A stretch of DNA of 46,918 nucleotides, from positions 1 to 46,918 of the forward strand of contig CAZXTR010000005.1 in the NCBI GenBank assembly GCA_964643615.1, in the 5' to 3' direction. The notes under the pieces were generated by a model. The model saw nothing but the letters and a program-made list of their open reading frames with translations. It did no database searches and was not told the origin of the DNA. Of the stretch, positions 22,918 through 32,497 are shown one piece after another. Source of the stretch: CAZXTR01 sp964643615. Its GTDB lineage: Bacteria > Pseudomonadota > Alphaproteobacteria > CAAHEQ01 > UBA3637. Within the stretch, counting starts at the first letter, position 1. Each line of letters begins with the position of its first letter. The translations under genes and the position numbers were made by a program.

Positions 22918-23613
22918 ATGAGTTATTGTGATGCCCATATTCATTTGCAAAAAATGCCTTTCCCGCAACAAACAATAGAAGATGCGCATCGTGTAGGCGT
23001 TGTTCGTTTTTTTTGTAATGCTACAAATGAAGCCGATTGGCAAAGTGTCTTATCTTTGACTGAAAATCCGAATGTTGTTGGCTGTGTTGGCGTACATCCG
23101 TGGTTTTTGGATACTATTCAGCCTGATTGGAACAAAAGGCTAGAAGCATTATTGAAAAATAATCCTCTTTTGATGGTAGGTGAGATTGGCATAGATAAAA
23201 CACTCCCAGATATTTCTAAACAAGAATCAATTTTTTTAATTCAACTTCGTTTGGCTCAAAAATACAATCGCCCTATGCATATTCATTGTGTGCATGCATG
23301 GGATAGGGTGATTTCTTTGTTGCGAGATAATCCGCATCCTGTGTTCATATCTCATGCGCATAAAAGTGGAATATCTGAGATCGGTACACTTGCCCATATG
23401 GGGGGATATTTTAGTTTTTCAAAACCTGTAAAATATGTCAAAGATATTCCACTTTCGCGGTTGTTGGTTGAAAGTGATGCTCCGAATGGATTAAGTGATC
23501 CTTGTAAAATTCCTCAACTTATAAATCAAATTGCGATGTTGTACGGAAAAGTAAATATAGAACAATCCATTTATCAAAATGTAAAGGAATTTATGCATGG
23601 AAGAAAGATTTAG
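22918..23613 (+). CDS. TatD-family metal-dependent hydrolase
   Basis: A 231-aa TIM-barrel amidohydrolase-like protein. The metal-binding residues of TatD are visible: DAHIHL at residues 5-10, GVHPWF (about 61-66), VGEIGID (about 87-93, with the conserved Glu), HIHCVHAW (about 122-129), ISHAHKSG (about 146-153) and LVESDAPNG (about 183-191). TatD proteins are 3'-5' DNA/RNA exonucleases or deoxyribonucleases. The length is slightly below the usual ~255-260 aa. The protein begins MSYCDAHIH at 22918; an upstream TTG frame would include the promoter. The last 17 nt overlap tcdA, so the two are coupled. Confidence 0.88.
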   Translation: MSYCDAHIHLQKMPFPQQTIEDAHRVGVVRFFCNATNEADWQSVLSLTENPNVVGCVGVHPWFLDTIQPDWNKRLEALLKNNPLLMVGEIGIDKTLPDISKQESIFLIQLRLAQKYNRPMHIHCVHAWDRVISLLRDNPHPVFISHAHKSGISEIGTLAHMGGYFSFSKPVKYVKDIPLSRLLVESDAPNGLSDPCKIPQLINQIAMLYGKVNIEQSIYQNVKEFMHGRKI

Positions 23614-24307
23614 TCGTACTTGTTTGTTGATAGGGGAAGAAGGCTTACGAAAATTGCGTCAATCAACGATTTGTGTGGTGGGTTGTGGTGCTGTGGGATC
23701 ATATGCTATTGAATCTTTAGCGCGTGCAGGTGTTGGACACTTAATCTTGGTTGATTTTGATCGTGTCGAACCTAGCAATTTGAACCGTCAACTTTTTGCA
23801 TTGTCTTCGACTTTAGGTCTACAAAAAGTTGATGTTGCAAAGCAGCGCATTGGCGATATTTTTGCGGATACAATTGTGAATGCAAAAAATTTGCGTGTAT
23901 GTGAAAGTACGTGTCCAAGCATTTTTTCTCCTATCCCTGATTTTGTCATTGATGCGATTGACAGTTTGGGTGATAAAGTAGATTTGATTCTTTATTTGCA
24001 AAAACACAATATTCCTTTTATTTCATCAATGGGAGCGGGGTTGCGAATAAACTCGACATGTATTCGAGTAACACGTATGGATGAAACGGTTGTTTGTCCG
24101 ATGGCTTCAAAGATGCGGTTTTTGTTGCGTCAAAAAGGTGCGAGATTGGATTTTCCTTGTGTTTGTTCGAATGAAAAACCGCGTCCAAGTTGTGGGGGTC
24201 GTCAAATCGGAAGCTTGTCGACAATAACAGGGATTTTCGGGTTGACTTTGGGCAACGAAGCTATTCAATTTTTATTGAATTCAGAAAGAAAAAACGTAAA
24301 TCCTTGA
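23597..24307 (+). CDS. tcdA: tRNA threonylcarbamoyladenosine dehydratase TcdA (CsdL/YgdL)
   Basis: A 236-aa E1-like (ThiF/MoeB family) ATP-dependent enzyme that cyclises t6A37 to ct6A37 in tRNAs. The N-terminal MEERFSRTCLLIGEEGL matches TcdA. The nucleotide-binding VVGCGAVGSYAIESLARAGV (about 28-47), DFDRVEPSNLNRQ (about 53-65) and DAIDSLGDKVDLI (about 117-129) are intact. A TcdA-type C-terminal FPCVCSNEKPRPS follows. The window also encodes mtaB, which modifies the same t6A37 base in other tRNAs. It overlaps tatD by 17 nt. Confidence 0.93.
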   Translation: MEERFSRTCLLIGEEGLRKLRQSTICVVGCGAVGSYAIESLARAGVGHLILVDFDRVEPSNLNRQLFALSSTLGLQKVDVAKQRIGDIFADTIVNAKNLRVCESTCPSIFSPIPDFVIDAIDSLGDKVDLILYLQKHNIPFISSMGAGLRINSTCIRVTRMDETVVCPMASKMRFLLRQKGARLDFPCVCSNEKPRPSCGGRQIGSLSTITGIFGLTLGNEAIQFLLNSERKNVNP

Positions 24308-24331
24308 CAGTTTTTTTTGAATGCTTATACT
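24304..24331 (+). promoter_or_regulatory. uvrD promoter
   Basis: TTGACA (24304-24309), a 16-bp spacer and TATACT (24326-24331) form a strong sigma-70 promoter that overlaps the tcdA stop. The leader before uvrD is about 25 nt and contains AAGGAAA. Confidence 0.7.
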
Positions 24332-24363
24332 CGTCAAAAAAGAACAAAAAGGAAACGATAGGC

Positions 24364-26601
24364 ATGAATCTCTTTGAACTTACAGAAGATGTTTTACCAC
24401 AGAAAAATCAAGATTTTTCTTATTTAAAACAATTAAATCCTGAACAAAAAGAGGCTGTATTAACAACCCAAGGGGCTGTATTGGTTTTGTCGGGCGCAGG
24501 GACTGGGAAAACGCGTGTTTTGACAACACGGTTGGCTTACATTATTCACCAAGGATTAGCGTGTCCTTGGGAATGTTTGGCAGTAACTTTTACGAACAAA
24601 GCTGCGCGTGAAATGACTGAACGGCTTGAAAAAATGATTGGCGGAAGTGCAAGTTCCGTATGGTTAGGGACTTTTCATCGATTGGGGTTGAAAATTTTAA
24701 GATCGCATTTTGGACTTGTTGGCTTGGAAAAAGATTTTGTGATTTTAGGCGAAGATGATCAAGAACGATTATTGAAACAATTAATGCAAGAAAAAGGGAT
24801 AGATACTAAAGAGTATGCTCCTAAATCTTTATTAAGCGTTATTCAACGTTGGAAAGATAGAGGTCTTTCCCCTTCGATGGTGACAAAAAACGAAGATAGT
24901 GGCTTTTTAAATGGTCGCGCTTTAGTTTTTTACAAAATGTATCAAAACCGATTAAAAACATTAAACGCAGTTGATTTCGGTGATTTGCTTTTGTTGGTGT
25001 TAGAGCTTTTTAAAATACGCCCCGACGTCGCTTCGTTTTATCAAAAACAATTCAAATATATTCTTGTTGATGAATATCAAGATACCAATGTTGCGCAATA
25101 TTTATGGCTTCGTATGCTGGCAATGGGGCATGGGAATTTGTGTTGTGTTGGAGATGATGATCAATCAATTTATTCGTGGCGTGGCGCTGAAGTAGAAAAT
25201 ATTTTGCGATTCCCAAAAGATTTTATTTATGCGAAAACAATTCGACTAGAAAGTAATTATCGTTCCACAGAACATATTTTAGGCGCTTCTTCGGGGTTGA
25301 TTGCCCACAATGAAGAACGTTTGGGGAAAACATTGCGTGTGGCGGAAGGTCGAGATGGTGAAGGGGAGAAAGTTTTTGTGCGTGGTTATTGGAATGGCAT
25401 GGAAGAAGCGTTTAAAATCATAGAGCAAGTTGAAAATTTAATGCGCGACAGAATACCACTATCAGAAATGGCTATTTTAGTGCGCGCTGGGTTTCAAACG
25501 CGTGAGTTTGAAGAAGCGTTGATAAAAGCAGATATCCCCTATCAAGTGATAGGAGATTACAAATTCTATGAGCGTGAAGAAATTAAAGATGTAGTTGCTT
25601 ATTTGCGATTATTGGCGAATACGTCGGATGATTTGGCTTTTGCTCGCATCGTGAATAAACCAAGGCGCGGGATTGGGGACGGCGCTTTAAAATTATTACA
25701 AGAAACTGCAAAAAAACAACACCTTTCTTTGTTCGAATCAATTTTGATTGCTCCATTAAAAGCTGCCCCAAAACGAGGGTTAGATGTTTTTCGGCAGAAT
25801 GTTTTGAAGTGGCGTGCTTTGTTAGATACAATCCCTTTGTCAAAAGTGACGGCAACTGTTTTGAATGAATCAGGTTATATTGCTATGTGGCAATCTGATA
25901 AAGCTATCGAATCAGTGGGGCGATTAGAAAACTTGAAAGAATTGCAAAGCGTTATGACTGGAGAATTTGAAAATTTATCTGCTTTTATTGAACATGCTAG
26001 TTTAGTTATGGATACAGATCAACAAGTTCACCAAGATTTATTGACGGTGATGACCTTGCATGCTTCCAAAGGATTAGAATTCGATGCTGTGTTTTTGCCT
26101 GGGTGGGAAGAAGGTTTGTTCCCTCATGCTAAATCTTTGGATGAAGGTGGTCACGAATCGTTAGAGGAAGAGCGGCGTTTGGCGTATGTCGGTTTAACAC
26201 GTGCGAAAAAAAAAGCGTTTATTTCTTTTGCGTCGAATCGTCGTGTTTATGGCAGTTGGCAAAATGCTTTGCCTTCGCGTTTTATTGATGAATTACCTCA
26301 AGAGCATATTTTTATGCATAGTGGCAGAGGGCTTAAAGGAAATACTTGGTCTGTTCAAAGTTGGCAAACGTATCATCATCAAAATGATGAAGAAGATAGG
26401 GATACTTTGTGTTTGTGGGGAAAAAGTGTGGGTATGTTTAATCTGTCTTCTCCTAAAAAAATGTCCGATTTAGGTAGACGTGTACGTCACGAACAATTTG
26501 GATTAGGGACTGTTGTATCGGCAAGTGGAGACAAGTTAGAAATCCATTTTGATTATTTCGGACGTAAAAAAGTTTTAAAACACTTTGTTACAGAAGAATG
26601 A
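24364..26601 (+). CDS. uvrD: UvrD/PcrA-type superfamily 1 DNA helicase
   Basis: A 745-aa ATP-dependent 3'-5' DNA helicase for nucleotide-excision and mismatch repair. SF1A motifs appear in order: the Q motif LNPEQKEAV (about 22), Walker A SGAGTGKT (about 42-49), AVTFTNKAAREM (about 75), Walker B LVDEYQDTN (about 237), GDDDQSIYSWRGA (about 263-275), LESNYRS (about 298), VMTLHASKGLEFDAVFLPG (about 562-580) and VGLTRAKK (about 618). The C-terminal end has the RVRHEQFGLGTVV tudor-like segment of UvrD/PcrA. An upstream extension of the frame includes the tcdA end and has no similarity; the start at 24364 has AGGAAACG upstream. Confidence 0.96.
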   Translation: MNLFELTEDVLPQKNQDFSYLKQLNPEQKEAVLTTQGAVLVLSGAGTGKTRVLTTRLAYIIHQGLACPWECLAVTFTNKAAREMTERLEKMIGGSASSVWLGTFHRLGLKILRSHFGLVGLEKDFVILGEDDQERLLKQLMQEKGIDTKEYAPKSLLSVIQRWKDRGLSPSMVTKNEDSGFLNGRALVFYKMYQNRLKTLNAVDFGDLLLLVLELFKIRPDVASFYQKQFKYILVDEYQDTNVAQYLWLRMLAMGHGNLCCVGDDDQSIYSWRGAEVENILRFPKDFIYAKTIRLESNYRSTEHILGASSGLIAHNEERLGKTLRVAEGRDGEGEKVFVRGYWNGMEEAFKIIEQVENLMRDRIPLSEMAILVRAGFQTREFEEALIKADIPYQVIGDYKFYEREEIKDVVAYLRLLANTSDDLAFARIVNKPRRGIGDGALKLLQETAKKQHLSLFESILIAPLKAAPKRGLDVFRQNVLKWRALLDTIPLSKVTATVLNESGYIAMWQSDKAIESVGRLENLKELQSVMTGEFENLSAFIEHASLVMDTDQQVHQDLLTVMTLHASKGLEFDAVFLPGWEEGLFPHAKSLDEGGHESLEEERRLAYVGLTRAKKKAFISFASNRRVYGSWQNALPSRFIDELPQEHIFMHSGRGLKGNTWSVQSWQTYHHQNDEEDRDTLCLWGKSVGMFNLSSPKKMSDLGRRVRHEQFGLGTVVSASGDKLEIHFDYFGRKKVLKHFVTEE

Positions 26602-26658
26602 TCCAAAAATATGTCCAGTATTTTATTTTCGGATATATAGGGAAAAGAAACTTTTTCC

Positions 26659-26687
26659 TTGTTCTTTTTGGCGAAATCGCATACAGT
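26659..26687 (+). promoter_or_regulatory. Putative promoter of lolC-lolD-dnaE
   Basis: TTGTTC (26659-26664), 17 bp and TACAGT (26682-26687) lie about 32 bp before the lolC ATG. The hexamers are weak. Confidence 0.35.
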
Positions 26688-26719
26688 TAACTATTTGTTA
26701 AAGCATGGAAAGGAAAGAT

Positions 26720-27961
26720 ATGGGATTGTTCGAATGGAAAGTTGCTTTTCGATACTTAAAATCACGGAAAAGAACGGGATTTGTTTCTGTGATTGCAGGG
26801 TTTTCTTTTTTAGGCATTATGTTGGGTGTCGCAACGTTGATTATCGTAATGAGTGTGATGAATGGGTTTCGTGAAGAATTGATCGGACGCATTTTAGGTG
26901 TTAATGGTCATATATCATTGCAAAGTTCGTGGGGGCCAACACTTCCCTTTGATGAACAACGATTGAAAGATTTGGCAAAAATATCTGATGTTTCTTTGGT
27001 GATGCCTATGTTAGAAGGTCAGGTGATGGCTTCTTCGGATATGCATTCTCAAGGTGCCATTGTGCGCGGCGTTCGTCCTGATGATTTTAAGTCGCGTCCG
27101 TTGCTCATAAATGGTTTTCAAGGTCAATCGTTCGATAATTTTAAAGATAACAAAATTATTATCGGGAATCGTATGGCCAGTAAAATGGGGGTAAAAGAAG
27201 GACAAAAAATTAATTTAATTTCTCCGGAAGGTAATGTAACGGCCTTTGGAACAATGCCCCGAATGAAGTCTTATGAAGTTGTGGGGACTTTTGATACAGG
27301 GATGTATGAATATGATGCAAATATTATTTTTATGCCTTTGTCAGAAGCTCAAAAATATTTGATGCAAGATGGTAAAATTACACAAGTCGATATATTCGTT
27401 CGTGATATGAATTTATTGGGGAAAATTCAATCTTATGTTGTGAAAACAATGCCTTCTAATGAAATTTTGTTGGATTGGAAACATTCAAATGGGGCTTTTT
27501 TTAATGCTATAGAAGTTGAACGAAACGTTATGTTTTTGATTTTGACTTTGATTATTATTGTGGCAGCCTTTAATATTATTTCTGGGTTGATTATGTTGGT
27601 CAAAGATAAAGGCAAAGATATTGCCATTTTGAGGACAATGGGGGCTAAGCGTCAATCTATCATGTGTATTTTTTTAATAGATGGTTTGTTCGTTGGTATC
27701 GTTGGCACAATGATGGGTGTGTGCTTTGGGTTATCGGTATCATACAATATTGAAACGATTCGTCAATGGATAGGTGCGTTGGCTGGGAAGGATTTATTTT
27801 CAGCGGAAATTTATTTTTTATCGCAGTTGCCGTCTAGAACCGATTTTGGCGAAGTTTTGGCGATTATTGGAATGTCGCTTGGGTTGTCTTTTTTGGCGAC
27901 GTTATATCCGTCATGGAAAGCGTCGAAAACTGATCCAGTGGAGGCGTTAAGATATGAATGA
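26720..27961 (+). CDS. lolC: Lipoprotein-releasing ABC transporter permease LolC/LolE
   Basis: A 413-aa inner-membrane permease that extracts mature lipoproteins and hands them to LolA. The N-terminal EWKVAFRYLKSRKRTGFVSV is a LolC/E signature, followed by TM1 (about 22-46), a periplasmic domain (about 47-260) and three C-terminal helices (FtsX-like; about 268-298, 315-345, 373-400). The protein ends PSWKASKTDPVEALRYE, typical of the family. ATG at 26720 is preferred because GGAAAGG precedes it; an ATG five codons upstream is possible. The end overlaps lolD by 8 nt. A single permease gene is the common alphaproteobacterial arrangement. Confidence 0.93.
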   Translation: MGLFEWKVAFRYLKSRKRTGFVSVIAGFSFLGIMLGVATLIIVMSVMNGFREELIGRILGVNGHISLQSSWGPTLPFDEQRLKDLAKISDVSLVMPMLEGQVMASSDMHSQGAIVRGVRPDDFKSRPLLINGFQGQSFDNFKDNKIIIGNRMASKMGVKEGQKINLISPEGNVTAFGTMPRMKSYEVVGTFDTGMYEYDANIIFMPLSEAQKYLMQDGKITQVDIFVRDMNLLGKIQSYVVKTMPSNEILLDWKHSNGAFFNAIEVERNVMFLILTLIIIVAAFNIISGLIMLVKDKGKDIAILRTMGAKRQSIMCIFLIDGLFVGIVGTMMGVCFGLSVSYNIETIRQWIGALAGKDLFSAEIYFLSQLPSRTDFGEVLAIIGMSLGLSFLATLYPSWKASKTDPVEALRYE

Positions 27962-28634
27962 TATTGTTTTACAATTACATGATATAAAAAGATGGTTCGG
28001 AGATGGGGATAAACGTTTAAATGTTTTAAAAGGTGTTGATTTTACGTTATGCAAAGGCGAGGTTGTAGCTTTGGTTGGACCGTCTGGTTCTGGAAAATCA
28101 ACGTTGCTTTATTTAACAGGATTATTAGACAAACCGAATTCGGGGACTTTGTGTTTAAAAGGTAAGCTATGCGAAAAAATGTCCGAAAAAGAAAGAACTT
28201 TGATGCGTCGGTCATATTTAGGCTTTGTTTATCAAAGTCACCTTCTATTACCCGATTTTACGGCAGTAGAAAATGTTATGATGCCATGTTTGATTTCAGG
28301 GATGAAAAAAAATGAAGCTAAAGAAAAAGCAATGATGCTTTTGGATAAGATGCATTTAAAAAACAGATCGGAACATCGGTCTGGAGAACTTTCTGGTGGA
28401 GAACAACAAAGAGTCGCTATCGCACGGTCGTTGGCAAATGACCCGTCTGTGTTGTTGGCTGATGAACCAACTGGAAATTTGGATCCAACCACATCAGAGA
28501 TTGTTTTTAAAGAATTGTTGTTCTTGGTTAAAGAAACAAGATTGTCAGCTTTGATTGCAACACATAACTCTGATTTGGCCAATACGATGGATAGAAAAGT
28601 GCAATTAAAAAATGGTTTGTTAGAAGAGCTATAA
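27954..28634 (+). CDS. lolD: Lipoprotein-releasing ABC transporter ATPase LolD
   Basis: A 226-aa ABC ATPase that powers LolC/E. Walker A is GPSGSGKST (about 42-50), the Q-loop region reads FVYQSHLLL (about 91-99), the signature is LSGGEQQRVAIARSLAN (about 143-159), Walker B is VLLADEPTGNLD (about 164-175), and the H-loop is ALIATHNS (about 199-206). All are intact. The VYQSHLLLPDFTAVENV segment is typical of LolD/MacB-type ATPases. It overlaps lolC and its stop abuts the dnaE ATG with no gap. Confidence 0.95.
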   Translation: MNDIVLQLHDIKRWFGDGDKRLNVLKGVDFTLCKGEVVALVGPSGSGKSTLLYLTGLLDKPNSGTLCLKGKLCEKMSEKERTLMRRSYLGFVYQSHLLLPDFTAVENVMMPCLISGMKKNEAKEKAMMLLDKMHLKNRSEHRSGELSGGEQQRVAIARSLANDPSVLLADEPTGNLDPTTSEIVFKELLFLVKETRLSALIATHNSDLANTMDRKVQLKNGLLEEL

Positions 28635-31600
28635 ATGAAACCAACTTTTATTCATCTTCATGTCCATTCTCAATATTCTCTTTTGGAAGGCGCTATCAAA
28701 ATAGGTCATTTGGTCGATTGTTGCGAAGCGCAAAATATGCCTGCATTAGCCATTACAGATTCTGGAAATTTATTTGGGGGAGTGGATTTTTCTTATGCTT
28801 GTTCGAGCAAAGGCGTTCAACCTATTTTGGGGACGCAACTTTCATTAAAGCAGGATATGGATCATATCCCCACAATCAAAGAAGAATTAAATCCGCCGAT
28901 GGATAAAATTGTTTTATTAGTGCAAAACGAAATAGGCTATAAAAATTTATTAAAAATATTTAATCGTTATTATATGGGAGAAACGAAACAAACAATTCCT
29001 CATGTTTTATTGGCCGAATTAAAAGAATTTAACGAAGGATTAATTTTGTTAACGGGTGGGGTGGAAGGTCCTTTGGGTTCTCTTATTTTGTTGGGGAAAA
29101 AAGACAAAGCCGAACAAAAATTGTTGTCACTTAAAGATATTTTTGGTGATCGCCTTTATTTGGAAATTATGCGTCATGGTTTGGATTTTGAAAGAGAAGT
29201 CGAACCTATTTTTTTGGATTTTGCATATAGGCATCATATTCCGATTGTTGCAACAAACGATGTTTTGTTTGAAAAAACAGAAATGTATGAAGCTCACGAT
29301 GCGTTAATGTGTATTGCCGACAAAACATATGTAGACGTCGTTGAACGTCGTAAAGTAACACCAGAGCATTACTTTAAAACGGCTGAAGAAATGGAAAAAT
29401 TATTTTCTGATTTGCCAGAAGCAGTTGCCAACACCGTTCAAATTGCACGTCGATGTGGTTATATGATTGTAAAACGGCGTCCGGCTTTTCCTCAGTATGA
29501 TTGTGGTGGGATGAGCGAAAACGATTTATTGAAAAAAAAGGCCAAAGAAGGTCTTATTAAGCGGATGGCTACGCGCTCAGAGGAAGACAAAAAGAAATAT
29601 TTGGACAGAATGGAATATGAACTTAGCATCATTAAACAAATGGGATTTTCTGGATACTTTTTAATTGTTTCAGATTTTATTCAATGGTCAAAGGCTCATG
29701 ATATCCCTGTTGGTCCAGGGCGTGGTTCTGGAGCAGGTTCTGTCGTCGCATGGGCGTTGACAATTACAGACATTGATCCGCTTCGTTTTAATTTGTTATT
29801 TGAACGATTTTTGAACCCAGAACGTATTTCAATGCCTGACTTTGACATTGATTTTTGTCAAGAAAGACGTGGCGAAACTATTCGCTATGTCCAAGAAAAA
29901 TATGGGTTTGACCATGTTGCGCAAATTGTGACTTTTGGACAATTGCAAGCAAAGGCGGTGATTCGTGATGTTGGTCGTGTTTTACAAATACCGTACCCTA
30001 TTGTAGACAGATTATCAAAGCTTGTTCCGAATGGGTTGAATGCTAAAGGCAAGCCATTTTCTTTAAAGGAAGTGTTGGAAATAGAGCCTGCTTTTCGCGA
30101 ACAAGCGGAACGCGATCCACAAATTAAAAGGTTGTTGGAATATGCGCTTCAGTTGGAAGGATTGTACAGAAATACATCGACGCACGCAGCGGGTGTCGTT
30201 ATTGGGCATGGTCCTTTGGAAGAAATATTACCGATATACAAAGATCCTGATTCTGATATGCCTGTTACTCAATTTAATATGAAGTTTGTAGAAGATGCAA
30301 GTTTAATTAAATTTGATTTTTTGGGACTTAAAACGTTGACAGTTTTAGCAAAAGCTGTTGCTCTTATTTCGCAACGACATATAAAAGTCGATTTAGCAAA
30401 CCTGCCATTAGAAGATAAGGCAACATTTGATTTGCTGTCCGAAGGAAATACGGCGGGGATTTTCCAATTTGAAAGTGTTGGTATGCGTAAAATTTTAAAA
30501 GACATGCATCCCGATAAAATTGAAGATATTGTTGCTATTGTGGCATTGTATCGCCCTGGCCCAATGGGTAACATCCCAAGTTATATCGCTCGTAAACACG
30601 GGAGAGATACTCCAGATTATTTGCATCCTTTATTGACTGAAATTTTAAAAGAAACTTATGGCATTATGATTTATCAAGAACAAGTTATGCAAATTGCTCA
30701 AGCTATGGCTGGGTATAGCTTAGGAGGTGCAGATTTGCTCCGTCGTGCTATGGGGAAAAAGAAAAAAGAAGAAATGGTCAAACAACGTGTCATTTTTGTT
30801 GAAGGTGCTCGGGAAAAAGGAGTCTCTACGGAAAAGGCAAATGAAGTATTTGACTTGATGGAAAAGTTCGCTAGTTATGGGTTTAATAAATCACATGCAG
30901 CAGCTTATGCTTTTATTTCGTATCAAACTGCTTACTTAAAAGCGCATTACCCCGTTGAATTTATGGCTGCGACAATGACTTTGGATAAAACGGATACGGA
31001 TAAGTTAAGTGTTTTTAAACGAGACGTTATTAAGTCTGGAATCGAAATTTTACCACCTAATGTAAATCAGTCATTAGTTGACTTTTTTGTGGAAAATGGG
31101 AAAATTCGCTATGCTTTGTCTGCTATTCGTAATGTGGGTGAGGGAGCAATGTGTTCTTTGGTTGATGAGCGTACAAAAAATGGGCGTTTTAAAGATATTA
31201 CAGACTTTATTTCACGCATCGATAGTTCGATTATGAATAAAAGATGTTTGGAAAATTTAATTAAATCGGGGGCTTTGGATTGTTTATCTGCGAATAGAGC
31301 TCAGTTACATCATCATTTGGAAAAAATGGCACAGTATGCTAATGCTTTGAGTGTGCAGAAAAATAGCAGTCAAATATCATTTTTTGGGGATGTATTAGCG
31401 TCACAATCTTTTCAAATGGAAAAAATCCCAGAGTGGACTTCGGCACAAAAATTAGAAATGGAAGCGGAGGCTATTGGATTTTATTTATCTTCTCATCCAT
31501 TGGATTGTTATGAAGGAAATCTAGAACAATTACGCATCACGCCATCAACAGATATTTCTAAAATTGTTGAAATGACTGGTTCTGCGCATTTAAGATTGGT

Positions 31601-32066
31601 TGGTATCGTGAATGAGATGCGAGAAAGAATTTCCCAAAAGACGGGTAATAAATATGCTTTTTTGACGGCTTCAGATACGTCTGGCGCTTTTGATATGATG
31701 TCCTTTTCGGAAACATTAGAACAAACAAGAGAAAAATTAAAATCGAATCAACCCTTAATTTTTTCTGTGCAAGCAGATAAAAAAGAGGATGAAGTGCGTT
31801 TAATACTTCAAGCGGTTGAGTTTTTGAACGAAAGTATCGCTAAAATAAGCCACTGTGTGATGATTTATGTGAATGATAGCGCTTGTTTGGAACAAATTAA
31901 AGCCGTTTTAAAAGAGGATGATTCATCCAAAGGGAGAGTATTTCTCGTCCCTCATGTTGGCAATTTTGATGTAGAAGTTGCATTAGATGGAAATTACGCA
32001 TTGACTGCGGATGTTGTTCAACAACTACGCAATATTCCCGGGATAAAAGAAATTAAACAATTTTAA
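28635..32066 (+). CDS. dnaE: DNA polymerase III alpha subunit
   Basis: The replicative polymerase catalytic subunit (1143 aa). It has an N-terminal PHP domain (FIHLHVHSQYSLLEGAI, residues 4-20) and the C-family polymerase core with GPGRGSGAGSVVAWAL (about 359-374) and the catalytic PDFDIDFCQERRGE (about 399-412). FGQLQAKAVIRDVGRV, YRPGPMGNIPSYI and the thumb/fingers motif FNKSHAAAYAFISYQTAYLK (about 752-771) follow. Near the C-terminus are the helix-hairpin-helix and an OB fold (about 980-1060). Length is normal. The ATG is immediately after the lolD stop, so translation is coupled, as in other alphaproteobacteria. Confidence 0.97.
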   Translation: MKPTFIHLHVHSQYSLLEGAIKIGHLVDCCEAQNMPALAITDSGNLFGGVDFSYACSSKGVQPILGTQLSLKQDMDHIPTIKEELNPPMDKIVLLVQNEIGYKNLLKIFNRYYMGETKQTIPHVLLAELKEFNEGLILLTGGVEGPLGSLILLGKKDKAEQKLLSLKDIFGDRLYLEIMRHGLDFEREVEPIFLDFAYRHHIPIVATNDVLFEKTEMYEAHDALMCIADKTYVDVVERRKVTPEHYFKTAEEMEKLFSDLPEAVANTVQIARRCGYMIVKRRPAFPQYDCGGMSENDLLKKKAKEGLIKRMATRSEEDKKKYLDRMEYELSIIKQMGFSGYFLIVSDFIQWSKAHDIPVGPGRGSGAGSVVAWALTITDIDPLRFNLLFERFLNPERISMPDFDIDFCQERRGETIRYVQEKYGFDHVAQIVTFGQLQAKAVIRDVGRVLQIPYPIVDRLSKLVPNGLNAKGKPFSLKEVLEIEPAFREQAERDPQIKRLLEYALQLEGLYRNTSTHAAGVVIGHGPLEEILPIYKDPDSDMPVTQFNMKFVEDASLIKFDFLGLKTLTVLAKAVALISQRHIKVDLANLPLEDKATFDLLSEGNTAGIFQFESVGMRKILKDMHPDKIEDIVAIVALYRPGPMGNIPSYIARKHGRDTPDYLHPLLTEILKETYGIMIYQEQVMQIAQAMAGYSLGGADLLRRAMGKKKKEEMVKQRVIFVEGAREKGVSTEKANEVFDLMEKFASYGFNKSHAAAYAFISYQTAYLKAHYPVEFMAATMTLDKTDTDKLSVFKRDVIKSGIEILPPNVNQSLVDFFVENGKIRYALSAIRNVGEGAMCSLVDERTKNGRFKDITDFISRIDSSIMNKRCLENLIKSGALDCLSANRAQLHHHLEKMAQYANALSVQKNSSQISFFGDVLASQSFQMEKIPEWTSAQKLEMEAEAIGFYLSSHPLDCYEGNLEQLRITPSTDISKIVEMTGSAHLRLVGIVNEMRERISQKTGNKYAFLTASDTSGAFDMMSFSETLEQTREKLKSNQPLIFSVQADKKEDEVRLILQAVEFLNESIAKISHCVMIYVNDSACLEQIKAVLKEDDSSKGRVFLVPHVGNFDVEVALDGNYALTADVVQQLRNIPGIKEIKQF

Positions 32067-32145
32067 GCTCCCCAATTCTTTAAAGTGCTGTTTTTAAATT
32101 AATGGTGATGAAACGATGATTGTTCATATGCGGGGGGTGGGTAAA

Positions 32146-32335
32146 TTAACGATGGAGCGAGGATGAACGATAATGGGAGAAACAAAACGTAGGGTAGCGG
32201 AGGAGGGAGGCAATGTTCACATAGTAGCTTTCTGTAACAGATACCATTTCACAGCTCGTTTTTAAACAAGCCATTAAAGCACCTAAAGTAGAATAAAGAG
32301 CTAGTGAATTCAAAATAGGTTTTTTTGTTTCCCAT
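32146..32335 (-). pseudogene. Small gene broken (or slipped) at a 7-A run
   Basis: An ATG at 32335 has a strong AGGGGA ribosome-binding site 6 nt upstream. As written, the frame ends after about 28 codons. If one A is removed from the run of seven (plus-strand T run 32320-32326), a clean frame of 62 residues results. It begins MGNKKPILNSLALYSTLGAL and ends at TAA 32146, with a hydrophobic N-terminal segment and two Cys (MACLKTSC). A further frame beyond it reads a Pro/Tyr/His-rich tail, so a longer ancestor is possible. Function unknown. It could be a decayed gene, a sequencing error or a slippage site. Apart from this and the next gene's promoter, 32067-32497 is empty. Confidence 0.4.
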
Positions 32336-32438
32336 TTTTATTTCCCCTGTTTAGTGTTAACAGACAGTATGTTATCAGCGTTTTCCATAAAGGTTACTAA
32401 AATTAAAAAAGAAGAAAAACAAAAATAATTTTTACTTG

Positions 32439-32468
32439 TTGACTCTTTGCCGTTTTTTATGTTTGATA
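32439..32468 (+). promoter_or_regulatory. Putative promoter of the NrdD-tail-like gene
   Basis: TTGACT (32439-32444), an 18-bp spacer and TTGATA (32463-32468) lie about 30 bp before the ATG at 32498. Confidence 0.45.
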
Positions 32469-32497
32469 AAATAAAGAGAAATGAATGGAAGGCCGTT

